A DNA stretch of 64,000 nt, taken from assembly GCA_003220345.1 (NCBI GenBank), contig QHSC01000087.1, forward strand, positions 76,497 through 140,496. The letters run 5' to 3'. Both the position numbers and the translations under genes were made by a program. This document shows positions 27,632 through 35,393 of the stretch, in pieces (position 1 is the stretch's first letter; every line of letters begins with the position of its first letter). Below the pieces are notes generated by a model. That model was not told the DNA's origin, searched no databases, and saw only the letters and a list, made by a program, of their open reading frames with translations. The DNA comes from Candidatus Rokuibacteriota bacterium (lineage in GTDB: Bacteria > Methylomirabilota > Methylomirabilia > Rokubacteriales > CSP1-6).

Positions 27632-29164
27632 CTAGACCAGCGGCACGGCGGGCCCGCGCACGCGGGCACTCCGCTCCGGGTGACGTCCGAGCTCGCGAAC
27701 GCTGTCGGCGAGACGTCGCACGCCCTCTTCGATCTGAGAAAAGGGCACGGCCGAAAAGGAGAGGCGCAGCGCCCGCTCGCCCCCGCCGTCGGCGAAGAAG
27801 GCATTGCCCGGCGTGAAGGCCACGCCGCGCTCGACGGCGCGAGGCAACAGGGCCGCCGTCTCCATGCCCTCGGGCAGCTCCACGAGGAGCGAGAAGCCGC
27901 CCTGGGTCTCCGTCCAGCGGACACCGTCCGGCATCCGACGACCGAGGGCGGCCAGCAGCGCGCCGCGGCGCCTCGCGTACTCGCGTAGCACCCGCGCCTG
28001 GTGCCGGTCGAGGAGGCGCTGACGGCAGAAGTGGTAGACGGCCGCCTGGATGAGGGGGCTCGTGTGGATATCGGCCAGCTGCTTGGCCATGTCCAGGCGC
28101 TCGATCAGCTCTTGCGAGGCCACGATCCATCCGAGACGCAGTCCCGGGAACAGGATCTTGGAGAAGGTGCCGAGATAGATGACCTGCCCCGAGGCGTCCG
28201 CGGCCTTGAGAGGCGCGGGCGGCCGCTCGCCGTAGAAGAGCGTGCCGTCGAACCCGTCCTCCACGATGGGAAGCCGGTGGCGCGCGGCGACGTCGAGCAG
28301 GCGACGACGCGCCGCCGCGGGCATGGTCAGCCCGGTCGGGTTGTGCGCACTCGGCTGGCAGTAGAGAAGCTTGGGCGCCTGGCGCTCGAGGAGCCGCTCG
28401 AGATGGTCCACGGAGAGCCCCCCGCCCGCCATCGGCACCGGCAACAGCTGGGCGCCGAAGGCCCGGAAGACCTGCATGGCCCGCGGGTAGGACGGCTGCT
28501 CGATGGCCACGAAGTCGCCGGGGTCCAGGAGCGTGCGCGCGACCAGATCGAAGCCCTGCTGGGTACCGTTGACGATCAGGATGTCCTCGGGCCGCGCCTC
28601 GAGGCCGAAGCGCAGGAGATAGCTGGAGAGATACTGGCGCAGGGGCGGGTAGCCGCTCGACGGGTAGTACTGGAGCAGCTCGCGCCCTTCCTCGCGGATG
28701 ACCCGGTTGAGCACGCGACGGAAGGCATCCGTGGGGAACAGCGCGCTGTCGGGAACGCCGCCCGCGAACGAGATGATGCCGGGCCCCGGTCGGGCGCTCT
28801 GGCTCCACGCCTCGCGGCGGCGCGCGTCGGCGGCCACGATCTGCGCGGCCTTGGAGAGAAAGCCCGTCCACTCGAGCCGCGGGGCCGTAGGCGCGGCGGG
28901 CGGGGCGGTCGGCGCGGCGTCCGCGACGAAGGTGCCCTGCCCCACGTGCGCGCGCGCCCACCCACCGGCCACGAGGTCCTCGTACGCCTGGGCGACCGTG
29001 GTGCGATTCACGCCGAGCTCCAGGGCGAGCTCGCGCGTGGCGGGAAGCTTGACGCCGGGCGCGAGCAGACGCTGGCTGATCAGCCGCTCGAAGTGCAGCT
29101 GGATCTGCCGGGCCAGCGGCAGCCTGCCGTTACGGTCCGCCGATCGATCGAGAGGGATTTTCAT
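27632..29164 (-). CDS. pdxR: MocR-type regulator (GntR helix-turn-helix fused to aminotransferase), PdxR-like
   Basis: A 510-residue MocR protein. Residues 10-80 form a GntR winged helix (LLAPGVKLPATRELALELGV, VNRTTVAQAYEDLV); residues 115-500 form an aspartate-aminotransferase fold with the PLP lysine in GTFSKILFPGLRLGW. In PdxR the fused domain senses PLP and controls pdxST. Here it heads the same strand as pdxS and pdxT, strongly suggesting that role; the symbol rests on context. Its promoter overlaps direct repeats likely to be its own operator. Confidence 0.88.
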   Translation of the reverse strand: MKIPLDRSADRNGRLPLARQIQLHFERLISQRLLAPGVKLPATRELALELGVNRTTVAQAYEDLVAGGWARAHVGQGTFVADAAPTAPPAAPTAPRLEWTGFLSKAAQIVAADARRREAWSQSARPGPGIISFAGGVPDSALFPTDAFRRVLNRVIREEGRELLQYYPSSGYPPLRQYLSSYLLRFGLEARPEDILIVNGTQQGFDLVARTLLDPGDFVAIEQPSYPRAMQVFRAFGAQLLPVPMAGGGLSVDHLERLLERQAPKLLYCQPSAHNPTGLTMPAAARRRLLDVAARHRLPIVEDGFDGTLFYGERPPAPLKAADASGQVIYLGTFSKILFPGLRLGWIVASQELIERLDMAKQLADIHTSPLIQAAVYHFCRQRLLDRHQARVLREYARRRGALLAALGRRMPDGVRWTETQGGFSLLVELPEGMETAALLPRAVERGVAFTPGNAFFADGGGERALRLSFSAVPFSQIEEGVRRLADSVRELGRHPERSARVRGPAVPLV

Positions 29165-29175
29165 AGGCGCCTCGT

Positions 29176-29248
29176 ATCAGCCATTATCGACACGATCACC
29201 AGGTTGTAAAGGTCCAATTGGATGGGCTCAGAATCAGCCAATATTGAC
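29176..29248 (-). promoter_or_regulatory. Promoter of the PdxR-like operon with putative operator repeats
   Basis: Minus-strand boxes TTTACA (29210-29205) and GATAAT (29188-29183) are 16 bases apart, each one mismatch from consensus; transcription would begin about 12 bases before the ATG at 29164. A 16-base sequence, ATCAGCCATTATCGAC at 29176-29191, covers the -10 box and recurs as ATCAGCCAATATTGAC at 29233-29248 (14 of 16 identical, 57 bases apart). Between them is the palindrome TCCAATTGGA (29213-29222). Paired direct repeats over the own promoter are typical of MocR autoregulation. Confidence 0.6.
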
Positions 29249-29268
29249 CGTGATAAGCTGGCTGGGCA

Positions 29269-29376
29269 ATGGCCAAACTGGACGGGCCTCTCAGGAATTT
29301 CGCGAAGTACTATCTCCTCTGGGCCGCCATCATCGGCATCGCCGTGATCGCCGTGCTTCTCTGGACCCTGAGATAG
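29269..29376 (+). CDS. Possible 35-residue single-span membrane protein
   Basis: A short frame with a short polar N-terminal part (MAKLDGPLRNFAKYY), one hydrophobic helix (LLWAAIIGIAVIAVLLW) and a C-terminal Arg, ending in TAG. Hydrophobic placement and positive flank fit a small inner-membrane peptide. The ribosome site is weak and it lies in the spacer between divergent genes, so it could be chance. No function can be proposed. Confidence 0.4.
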   Translation: MAKLDGPLRNFAKYYLLWAAIIGIAVIAVLLWTLR

Positions 29377-29530
29377 CTCAGGGGCTGTCTCGCCACTGCC
29401 GTAGACGCCGAATATTCCGAAGGTTTCAGCGGTCCCACAACCCCTCCAGGTTCGGCCGGCCCGGGTGGTATCATGCGCGCCGGCCGTAGGGTAAGCAGCC
29501 CGCTCTGGAAAGGACACGCGTCTCACCGAC

Positions 29531-30262
29531 ATGGCGCAGCTCGTGACGCTCGAGTCGATGTGGAACCGCAGGGGGAAGCTCCTCCAGGAGGAGCCCTCGG
29601 TTCTGCCCTATCTCAAGGCCATTCGGCAGTCCCTGGCCTGGGAGGGAATACGCATCAACCTGGTCTACCGGCGCTTCTACACTCACTACGATCTCGAGAT
29701 GCTGCTCCAGGAGGCCCGCCGGCATCACAGCCAGCAGGTCTGCTACATCTCCTCGCACGGCCAGCGGCGAAAGCTCACCGGCCTCGGGGACAAGGTCATC
29801 CGCCTCGACAGCCTCATCGACTACTGCACCCCGAGCCCGCGCACGGGTTACATCTTCGGCGCCTGCGACTTCCTGCAGCCCGACACCGCGCGCAAGTTCC
29901 TCCTCGCCACGGGGGCGCGCTTCGTGGCCGGCTATCGGAAGGAGATCCCCTGGACCGAGTCCATGCTGGTGGACTCGCTGTTCCTCTCCTATCTCCTGGG
30001 CGGCACCATGAAGTGGGTCCGCACCAAGCACGGCGAGCGCGTGCCGCCGCTCCGCCAGACGGAGAACTTCGAGATCATGCGCTCGGCGAGCCCGCAGCGG
30101 GTGGCGGGCATGCTCTATCGTGATTTTCCCCTCGCCCACGACATCACCTTCTCCTGCTTCACGCTCGACCGAAAGCAGGGCCGGAAGCCCGCCCTCGTCA
30201 ACTCCTTCGAGACGTATCGCCGCAGCGTGGACCGGGCGCGGCGTCTGGTTCGTGACCTATAA
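29531..30262 (+). CDS. CHAT/caspase-like stand-alone predicted cysteine peptidase
   Basis: A 243-residue protein I do not recognise by name. Its layout resembles the CHAT/caspase fold: a strand ending in His-Gly (CYISSHGQ, H76), then about 35 residues on a strand ending in Gly-Ala-Cys (YIFGACDF, C112), then ARKFLLATGARFVAGY, like the post-cysteine helix and strand of CHAT proteins, and WTESMLVDSLFLSYL. H76 and C112 would be the catalytic dyad. There is no signal peptide or extra domain. It leads a plus-strand run with the selenoprotein and methyltransferase genes. The fold is inference from motif spacing. Confidence 0.7.
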   Translation: MAQLVTLESMWNRRGKLLQEEPSVLPYLKAIRQSLAWEGIRINLVYRRFYTHYDLEMLLQEARRHHSQQVCYISSHGQRRKLTGLGDKVIRLDSLIDYCTPSPRTGYIFGACDFLQPDTARKFLLATGARFVAGYRKEIPWTESMLVDSLFLSYLLGGTMKWVRTKHGERVPPLRQTENFEIMRSASPQRVAGMLYRDFPLAHDITFSCFTLDRKQGRKPALVNSFETYRRSVDRARRLVRDL

Positions 30263-30299
30263 TCGGCCCAGGCCGACCACCCGCAGCAAGGAGGCTCCA

Positions 30300-30596
30300 A
30301 TGGGACAGATGAAGGAGTTTGCCGGCGTCTACTATCGTGAAGGAGCGCTCGATCCCAAGACCATGCAGCTGGTGGCGCTGGCCGCCATGGCCGCCGCCGG
30401 CTGCACCTCCTGAGTGCCCGGACGCTTCGCGGCTGCGAAGCAAGCCGGCGCCACCGAGGACGAGATCAGCGAGACGTTGATGTACGCCATGCGCGGCGCC
30501 GCTCGCGCGACCTGGAGCACCATCAAGCACATCCCAGGCATCGAGAACATCAACAAGGAGTGGAAGACCACGTACGAGCGGGAGAACGGCAAGTAG
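30300..30596 (+). CDS. Carboxymuconolactone decarboxylase/AhpD-like protein with CxxU (selenocysteine) active site
   Basis: A 98-residue CMD-family protein read through an in-frame TGA at 30411-30413 (codon 38). AAGGAGG precedes the ATG at 30300. The upstream part ends AAAGCTS and the downstream part continues in the same frame with VPGRFAAAKQAGATEDEISE and TLMYAMRGAARATW, the uninterrupted family pattern. The UGA occupies the second cysteine of the redox CxxC motif (GCTxC in relatives), giving C35-T-S-U38. A SECIS-like hairpin follows. Predicted role: peroxidase or disulfide-type redox. The histidine usual four residues after the second Cys is Arg here. A simple nonsense mutation is the alternative. 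Confidence 0.8.
30424..30441 (+). promoter_or_regulatory. Predicted bacterial SECIS hairpin in the CMD-like gene
   Basis: Ten bases after the UGA begins a perfect 7-bp stem, GCTTCGC paired with GCGAAGC, closing the tetraloop GGCT. The loop starts 18 bases after the UGA and begins with GG, meeting the bacterial SECIS rules. Position and shape closely parallel the hairpin in the formate dehydrogenase gene of this window. Confidence 0.7.
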
Positions 30597-30607
30597 CCTG
30601 ACATCGC

Positions 30608-30639
30608 CTCCCCTGCCCTCGCTCCGGGGGCAGGGGGAG
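30608..30639 (+). terminator. Hairpin after the CMD-like selenoprotein gene
   Basis: CTCCCCTGCCC (30608-30618) pairs with GGGCAGGGGGAG (30628-30639), an 11-bp stem with one bulged G. No T-run follows, so it may be an mRNA-stabilising 3' hairpin or a weak terminator before the next gene. Confidence 0.4.
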
Positions 30640-30657
30640 CGCGACAAGGACAACCAC

Positions 30658-30846
30658 ATGGCGCTGGGCGAATCAGGAATCAAGCAGGCCGTCCGCTGGC
30701 TCGAGGAGCAGCTGCACGAGCGTCCCGATGCCGACCGCGTGCGTCTCGTCGACGAGGCGGGGCGCCGCTTCGATCTCTCCCCCATGGACACGGACTTTCT
30801 CTTCCGTCACCTCGCCGAGCGCCCCCCGGGCCCGGCCAAGGCATGA
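30658..30846 (+). CDS. 62-residue hypothetical protein
   Basis: A small soluble protein with a helix-rich composition (IKQAVRWLEEQLHERP, then RVRLVDEAGRRFDLSP) and a proline-rich tail. AAGGA lies about 7 bases before the ATG, and the stop overlaps the next start by 4 bases (ATGA at 30843-30846), so coupled translation with the methyltransferase supports its being real. I do not recognise the family. No function is proposed. Confidence 0.7.
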   Translation: MALGESGIKQAVRWLEEQLHERPDADRVRLVDEAGRRFDLSPMDTDFLFRHLAERPPGPAKA

Positions 30847-31619
30847 CCGAGGCGCACAAGGCGCACGTCCAGTCGCAGTTCGGAAGAGCGGCGGAGGACT
30901 ACATCACGAGCCCGGGCCATGCCGGCGGCGCCGACCTCGACCGCCTGCTCGGCTGGGGCCGCGCGCGCGGCGCCGACCGCGTGCTCGACGTCGCCACGGG
31001 GGGAGGCCACACGGCCCTGGGCTTCGCCGGCTTCACCCCGAGCGTGGTCGCCACCGACGTCACCGAGCCCATGCTCCACGCTGCGCGCCGATTCATCGAC
31101 GAGCGCGGCGCCTCGGGTGTGCGCTTTGTGGCCGCCGATGTCGAGGCCCTGCCCTTCCGGGACGCCTCCTTCGGCGTGGTCACCTGTCGCATCGCCGCGC
31201 ATCACTTTCCCGAGCTCTTGCCGGCGGTACGTCAGGTCTGCCGCGTGCTCGTCCCGGGAGGCGCCTTTCTCATCCAGGACATCCTGGGGCGCGAGGACCG
31301 AGAGCTCGCCGCCTTCATCCTGGAGGTCGAGAAGCGCCGCGATCCTTCCCACGTCCGCGCCTTCACTCAGCGCGAGTGGGCGGCCTTCCTGAAGGCCGCG
31401 GGGCTCACGGTGATCGACGAGATGGTCATGGAGAAGGTGCGCGAGTGGGAGCAGTGGACGGAGCGCATGCGAATGTCGGAACCCGCCAGGGCTGACCTGG
31501 AGCGCTTCGTTCTCGCGGCCCCCCCCGCGTACCGGGAGGCCTTCGATTTCAAGATCGAGGGCCGCCGCATCCTGTCCTTCACTGACCGCATGCTCCTCCT
31601 GCGCGCCGATAAAGATTAG
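30843..31619 (+). CDS. Class I SAM-dependent methyltransferase (UbiE/COQ5-like)
   Basis: A 258-residue methyltransferase. Motif I is DRVLDVATGGGHTALGFA, the acidic residue of motif II follows in VVATDVTEPML, and the motif III/IV region is FVAADVEALPFRDASFGVVTC. This pattern belongs to the Methyltransf_11 group, which methylates quinones and other small molecules. Coupled to the preceding 62-residue gene. It converges with the Smr gene, stop codons only 16 bases apart. Substrate unknown. Confidence 0.9.
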   Translation: MTEAHKAHVQSQFGRAAEDYITSPGHAGGADLDRLLGWGRARGADRVLDVATGGGHTALGFAGFTPSVVATDVTEPMLHAARRFIDERGASGVRFVAADVEALPFRDASFGVVTCRIAAHHFPELLPAVRQVCRVLVPGGAFLIQDILGREDRELAAFILEVEKRRDPSHVRAFTQREWAAFLKAAGLTVIDEMVMEKVREWEQWTERMRMSEPARADLERFVLAAPPAYREAFDFKIEGRRILSFTDRMLLLRADKD

Positions 31620-31635
31620 AGGCTGAGGAGCCGGG

Positions 31636-31911
31636 CTACTCCTTCAGCACCGCCACGGTCGCGCCCCAGCCTCCGCGCTCGGGCGGCGCGTCGAAGTAGC
31701 GCGAGACGAGCGGATGTCCCTGCAGCAGCGATTGGACCATGGCGCGCTGGGTGCCCGTCCCCCGCCCGTGGATGAGCCTGACCTCGCGAAAGCCCCTGGC
31801 CGCCGCCTCCTTTAAATACTCCTCGACCACGGAGCGCACGTCCCTCGGAGAGAACGAGTGGAGGTCCAGCGAGTCCTCGATGGGCAGGCGGATCGCCTCG
31901 GGCTCATCCAT
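31636..31911 (-). CDS. Smr-domain protein
   Basis: A 91-residue protein made almost entirely of a Smr domain: the N-terminal LDLHSFSPRDVRSVVEEYL motif and the central VRLIHGRGTGTQRAMV motif (HGxGxG), ending in GGWGATVAVLKE. Smr domains bind or nick nucleic acid and in bacteria occur in MutS2 and in small stand-alone proteins implicated in RNA cleavage at stalled ribosomes. Start ATG at 31911; upstream in-frame sequence lies in the neighbouring lipoprotein gene and has no homology. Confidence 0.88.
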   Translation of the reverse strand: MDEPEAIRLPIEDSLDLHSFSPRDVRSVVEEYLKEAAARGFREVRLIHGRGTGTQRAMVQSLLQGHPLVSRYFDAPPERGGWGATVAVLKE

Positions 31912-31922
31912 CGGACCAGCGA

Positions 31923-32213
31923 TCAGCGCGGGATGGGATTGACGACGGGCGCGGGGACGACGAGATCGGGCTTGCTCTTCTGCTGCTCGCGGCCCTGCTC
32001 GGCCATGCAGGCCATCCACTGATACTGCTCGTGCTCCCTCCCGATCGCGACGACGCGCCCGTCCGTCTCTATGCGCTGCACCACGATGGTGGGCCATTGC
32101 GAGCACTTCCGGGAGCGCTGATAGGCCAGGTCCTGCTCGAAGGTCTGAGCGCCCGTGGTGCAGCCCACGGTCGCCGCCAGAAATCCCAAGACCGCCAGCC
32201 CCTGACGGATCAT
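31923..32213 (-). CDS. Small predicted lipoprotein
   Basis: A 96-residue protein with a basic start, a hydrophobic stretch and the lipobox ATVGC (C18), so it should be lipidated and membrane anchored. The mature part has two more cysteines (RKCSQW and WMACMAEQ) and a proline/valine-rich C terminus. The start overlaps the amidase stop by 4 bases. Family not recognised. Confidence 0.7.
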
Positions 32214-33634
32214 CCGGCCAGAGGCGCGCGGCGCGTGTGCCAGTCGGTCACGCGCTGATAGGCATCGGCGACGCGCAGGACGGTCGCCTCGTCGAAGGGC
32301 CGCCCGATGATGTGGAGGCCCATGGGCAGTCCACCCTCGGTGAAGCCGCAGGGAATAGAGGCCGCCGGGTGGCCGCTCAGATTGAACGGGCGCGTGAAGC
32401 GGATCAGGCTCGCCCGAACGGGGAAGGTCTCGCTGCCGATCCGGGCTTCGTTCTGGCCGACGGGCTGGGCCTCGATGGGCGTGGTGGGGGCGAGAAGCAC
32501 GTCGAGCTTGGCGAGGGCCGCGTCCACCTCGTCGCGCAGCAGCACGCGGAGCCGCTGGCCCTTCAAATACTCGGCTCCCGTCACGAAGGCGCCCACGCGC
32601 AGGCGCTGACGCACGTCCTCGCCGTAGTCGGCGGCCCGCGTCTTGAGCCATTCCTCGTGATAGGCATAGGCCTCGGGGGCGAGGACGGCGTGGGAGGCGC
32701 CGGGAGCGACGCTCACCGTCTTGATATCGACTTCCGAGAGGGTGGCCCCGAGCCCTTCGAGCGTCTTGGCGGCGGCTTCCACGGCAGCGCGTTGCGCCGG
32801 CGCAGCGCCCTCGAGGAAGAAGGACCGCAGCAGACCCACCCGCAGCCCCTTGACCTGCCCGGTGAGCGCGGCCATGTAGTCCGGCACGGGGAGCACGCTC
32901 GTCGTCGGATCGCGCGGGTCATAGCCCGACATCGCGCCGAGCATGAGCCCGCAGTCGGCGGCGCTCCGGCACATGGGCCCCACGTGGTCCATGGACCAGG
33001 CGAGCGGCAGCACGCCCGTGCGGCTCACACGACCGTACGTGGGCGTGAGCCCGGACAGCCCGCACAGCGAGGCCGGGATGCGGATGGAGCCTCCCGTGTC
33101 GGAGCCGAGAGCGCCCGGACAAATGCCCGCGGCCACGGCAGCGCCGGAGCCCGACGAGGATCCGCCGCAGATCCTGTGGGTGGCGACGTCCCAGGGATTC
33201 CACGGGGAGCCGTAGTGCTGATTCAAGCCCTCCGGACCATAGGCGAACTCGTGCATGTTGAGCTTGCCGAGCACGATACCACCCGCGGCGGCGAGCCTGG
33301 TGACGACGGTGGCATCCTCGTCGGGCACCCAGTCCGCGAGGATCTTCGATCCCCCGGTGGTCTTGACCCCTTTGGTGCAGTAGAGGTCCTTGAGCCCGAT
33401 GGGCACGCCGTGTAGCGGACCCAGGGTTCCCGCAGCGGTGACCGCGGCCTCCGCCGCCTTGGCCGCGGCCAGGGCCGAGTCGGCCATCACCGTGATGTAG
33501 GACTTGAGCTTGCCGTCGATCTTGGCGATGCGCTCGAGGTGAGCCTGCACCACCTCGACGGGCGAGACCTTTTTCGCCGCGATCATGGACGCGAGATCCG
33601 TCATGGAGGTCCAGCAGAGGTCACTCACGAGCAA
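32210..33634 (-). CDS. Amidase-signature enzyme (GatA/AtzE-like)
   Basis: A 474-residue hydrolase with the complete Ser-cisSer-Lys triad of the amidase signature family: K82 ([11 protein letters not shown]), S159 ([14 protein letters not shown]) and nucleophile S183 ([13 protein letters not shown]). The family hydrolyses amides, ureido compounds or Glu-tRNA(Gln). A short AtzG-like gene directly upstream suggests an AtzE/AtzG-type hydrolase acting on a small amide rather than the tRNA amidotransferase, which would be accompanied by gatB. Confidence 0.92.
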
Positions 33635-33644
33635 ATCCCCTTCC

Positions 33645-33821
33645 CTAAAAGATGCGGTACTGCGAGGCGGGCTCGGTCTCGAGCGGGATGTCGCGGATGG
33701 CCGCCAGTCCCGCGCGCCCGGCTTCCACGAGGGGAAGCAGCCCGGCCAGCTCGGTGTCGGTCAGCTCGAGTCCCTGCACCCTGGCCAGCGTGCGAAGCGA
33801 GTCGACGGTGAGCTTTTCCAT
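33645..33821 (-). CDS. AtzG-like (DUF4089) small amidase partner
   Basis: A 58-residue protein of GatC-like topology: two helices (VDSLRTLARVQGLELTDTEL and LLPLVEAGRAGLAAIRDI, each a motif rather than the whole) followed by an extended tail ETEPASQYRIF. It ends 10 bases before the amidase start, as AtzG-like proteins normally pair with their amidase. The start at 33821 is chosen because family members begin at this helix; an ATG at 33857 is possible but would overlap the divergent gene. Confidence 0.75.
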   Translation of the reverse strand: MEKLTVDSLRTLARVQGLELTDTELAGLLPLVEAGRAGLAAIRDIPLETEPASQYRIF

Positions 33822-33849
33822 GCCGGGAGGATAGCGCATAATCCGGTTC

Positions 33850-34266
33850 ATGCCCACACCCCTTCAGGAAGCCCAGCAGTGGCTGCGCGAGTTCGAGACG
33901 GCCTGCCGAGGACGTGACTTCGACACCGGGCGCCGCATGTTCGCCGACGATGCCGTGGCCTTCGGCACCTGGGCCATGGCCGTGCATGGCCTCGCCAACA
34001 TCGAGCGCGAGCAGTGGCGCAATGTCTGGCCGCGCATCCGCAACTTCACCTTCGAGACCGAGCCGGTCGTACGCGCGAGCGGCGACACGGCGTGGATCGC
34101 GGCCGCCTGGTCCTCCGAGGCCACGGGCGCGGACGGCAAGCCCTTCGTTCGCCCCGGGCGTGCCACCTTCATCCTCGCGCCGCGAAACGGACACTTGCAG
34201 TGTGTGCACAGCCACGTCTCGCTCCAGCCGAGCCAATCCGAGTCGGCCCACGGCAAGCTGGGTTAG
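33850..34266 (+). CDS. SnoaL/NTF2-like protein
   Basis: A 138-residue cone-fold protein: an N-terminal helix pair (LREFETACRGRDFDTGRRMF) leading to ADDAVAFGTW and a conserved inner strand ending NGHLQCVHSHVSL. Members act as small isomerases, hydrolases or ligand binders, and several motifs here match the calcium/calmodulin kinase II-type association domain subgroup. Transcribed divergently from the amidase pair. Function unknown. Confidence 0.8.
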   Translation: MPTPLQEAQQWLREFETACRGRDFDTGRRMFADDAVAFGTWAMAVHGLANIEREQWRNVWPRIRNFTFETEPVVRASGDTAWIAAAWSSEATGADGKPFVRPGRATFILAPRNGHLQCVHSHVSLQPSQSESAHGKLG

Positions 34267-34286
34267 GATGCAGTTCGAGAGCTGAG

Positions 34287-34416
34287 TGCAGTTCGAGCTG
34301 AGACGTGGCCGACGAGCCGCAGGCGAGGAGCACGGCGAGGCGAGGGCTGAGTGCAGTTCGAGCTGAGACGTGGCCGACGAGCCGCAGGCGAGGAGCACGG
34401 CGAGGCGAGGGCTGAG
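34287..34416 (+). repeat. Two identical 65-base tandem repeats
   Basis: Bases 34287-34351 are repeated exactly at 34352-34416. Each unit contains TTCGAGCTGAG and, 24 bases on, CGAGGCGAGGGCTGAGT, the same blocks that occur inside the intergenic element at 4509-4667 (opposite strand), with CGAGGGCTGAGT also at 41020-41263. The repeats end 25 bases before the start codon of the following oxygenase gene and so lie in its leader. Confidence 0.85.
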
Positions 34417-34441
34417 TAAAGTCGAAACGGAGGGAGCGACG

Positions 34442-35378
34442 ATGAACATCTTCAAGGCCATGGCGGTCAAGGATCTCGAGGAAGCGACCAGGGCCATTCC
34501 CGTGATCGACTTCGCGCCCGCATTTCTAGGCGAGCCCGACGGCCTCGACGCGGTGGCGGCCCAGGTGCGGGAGGCGAGCGAGCGCGTGGGCTTCTTCTAC
34601 CTCGCCGGCCACGGCGTCCCCTCCTCGACAGTGGAGGCCGCCTTCGAAGCTTCGCGCGAGTTCCACGCCATGCCGCTCGAGGAAAAGCTCACGCTCCAGA
34701 TCAACGAGAACAACATCGGCTATCTTCCCGTCAACCAGTCCATCCAGGGCGCCTCCCAGGTGCACAAGGCCACGCGCCCGAACTACAACGAGAGCTTCTT
34801 CATCAGCCACGACCGCGGTCCCGGGCATCCCGACGTGGTGGCGGGCACGCCGTTGCGCGGGCGCAACCAGTGGCCCGAGGGCCACCACGCGATGCGCGCG
34901 GCCATGGTCGCCTACTTCAAGACCATGGAGGCGGTGGGCGAGCGGACAGGAGATCGACGACGACGAGCAGTTCGGCCAGGGGCCCCACACCGACAACTCG
35001 TTCATCACCATGCTCGCCCGTGAGGATACCCCCGGACTCGCCGTGCGCCTTCCCAGCGGGGAGTGGCTGGCCCCTCCCGTGATCCCCGGCACGTTCCTCG
35101 TCAATCTCGGCAACATCATGAAGCGGTGGTCGAACGATCGCTTCCTGTCCACTCCCCATGGCGTGCTCAATGACACCGGCAAGGATCGCTACTCGATCGC
35201 CTTCTTCTTCAGCCCGAACGTGGAGGCGGTCATCGAGTGCCTGCCGAGCTGCACGGGGGCCGACAATCCGCCGCGCTACCCGCCCGCCGTGTATCGCGAC
35301 CTCGTGCTCGATTTCTACAACGCCAACTACTTCCACCGTCAGGGACATGCCGGAGCGCGCGCGAGCGGTCGGTCCTAG
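34442..35378 (+). pseudogene. Isopenicillin-N-synthase-like 2-oxoglutarate/Fe(II) oxygenase with internal deletion
   Basis: A non-haem iron dioxygenase gene in two frames. The first (34442 to about 34945) holds the N-terminal domain (IPVIDFAPAF; GFFYLAGHGVP). The second resumes at about 34947 (QEIDDDEQFGQGPHTDNSF) and contains the metal ligands HTD and the His of STPHGV, then the RYSIAFFF 2-oxoglutarate Arg. Homologs have about 30 extra residues at the join, so roughly 90-100 bases are missing and the frame is shifted. The product would be inactive as written. It precedes the dehydrogenase gene by 15 bases. Substrate unknown. Confidence 0.82.
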
Positions 35379-35393
35379 AGGAGAGACCACGAC

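Noticed and set aside
34287-34416. CRISPR-like direct repeats
   Set aside because: Only two abutting 65-base units without spacers, no cas genes, and the sequence matches the intergenic repeat family.
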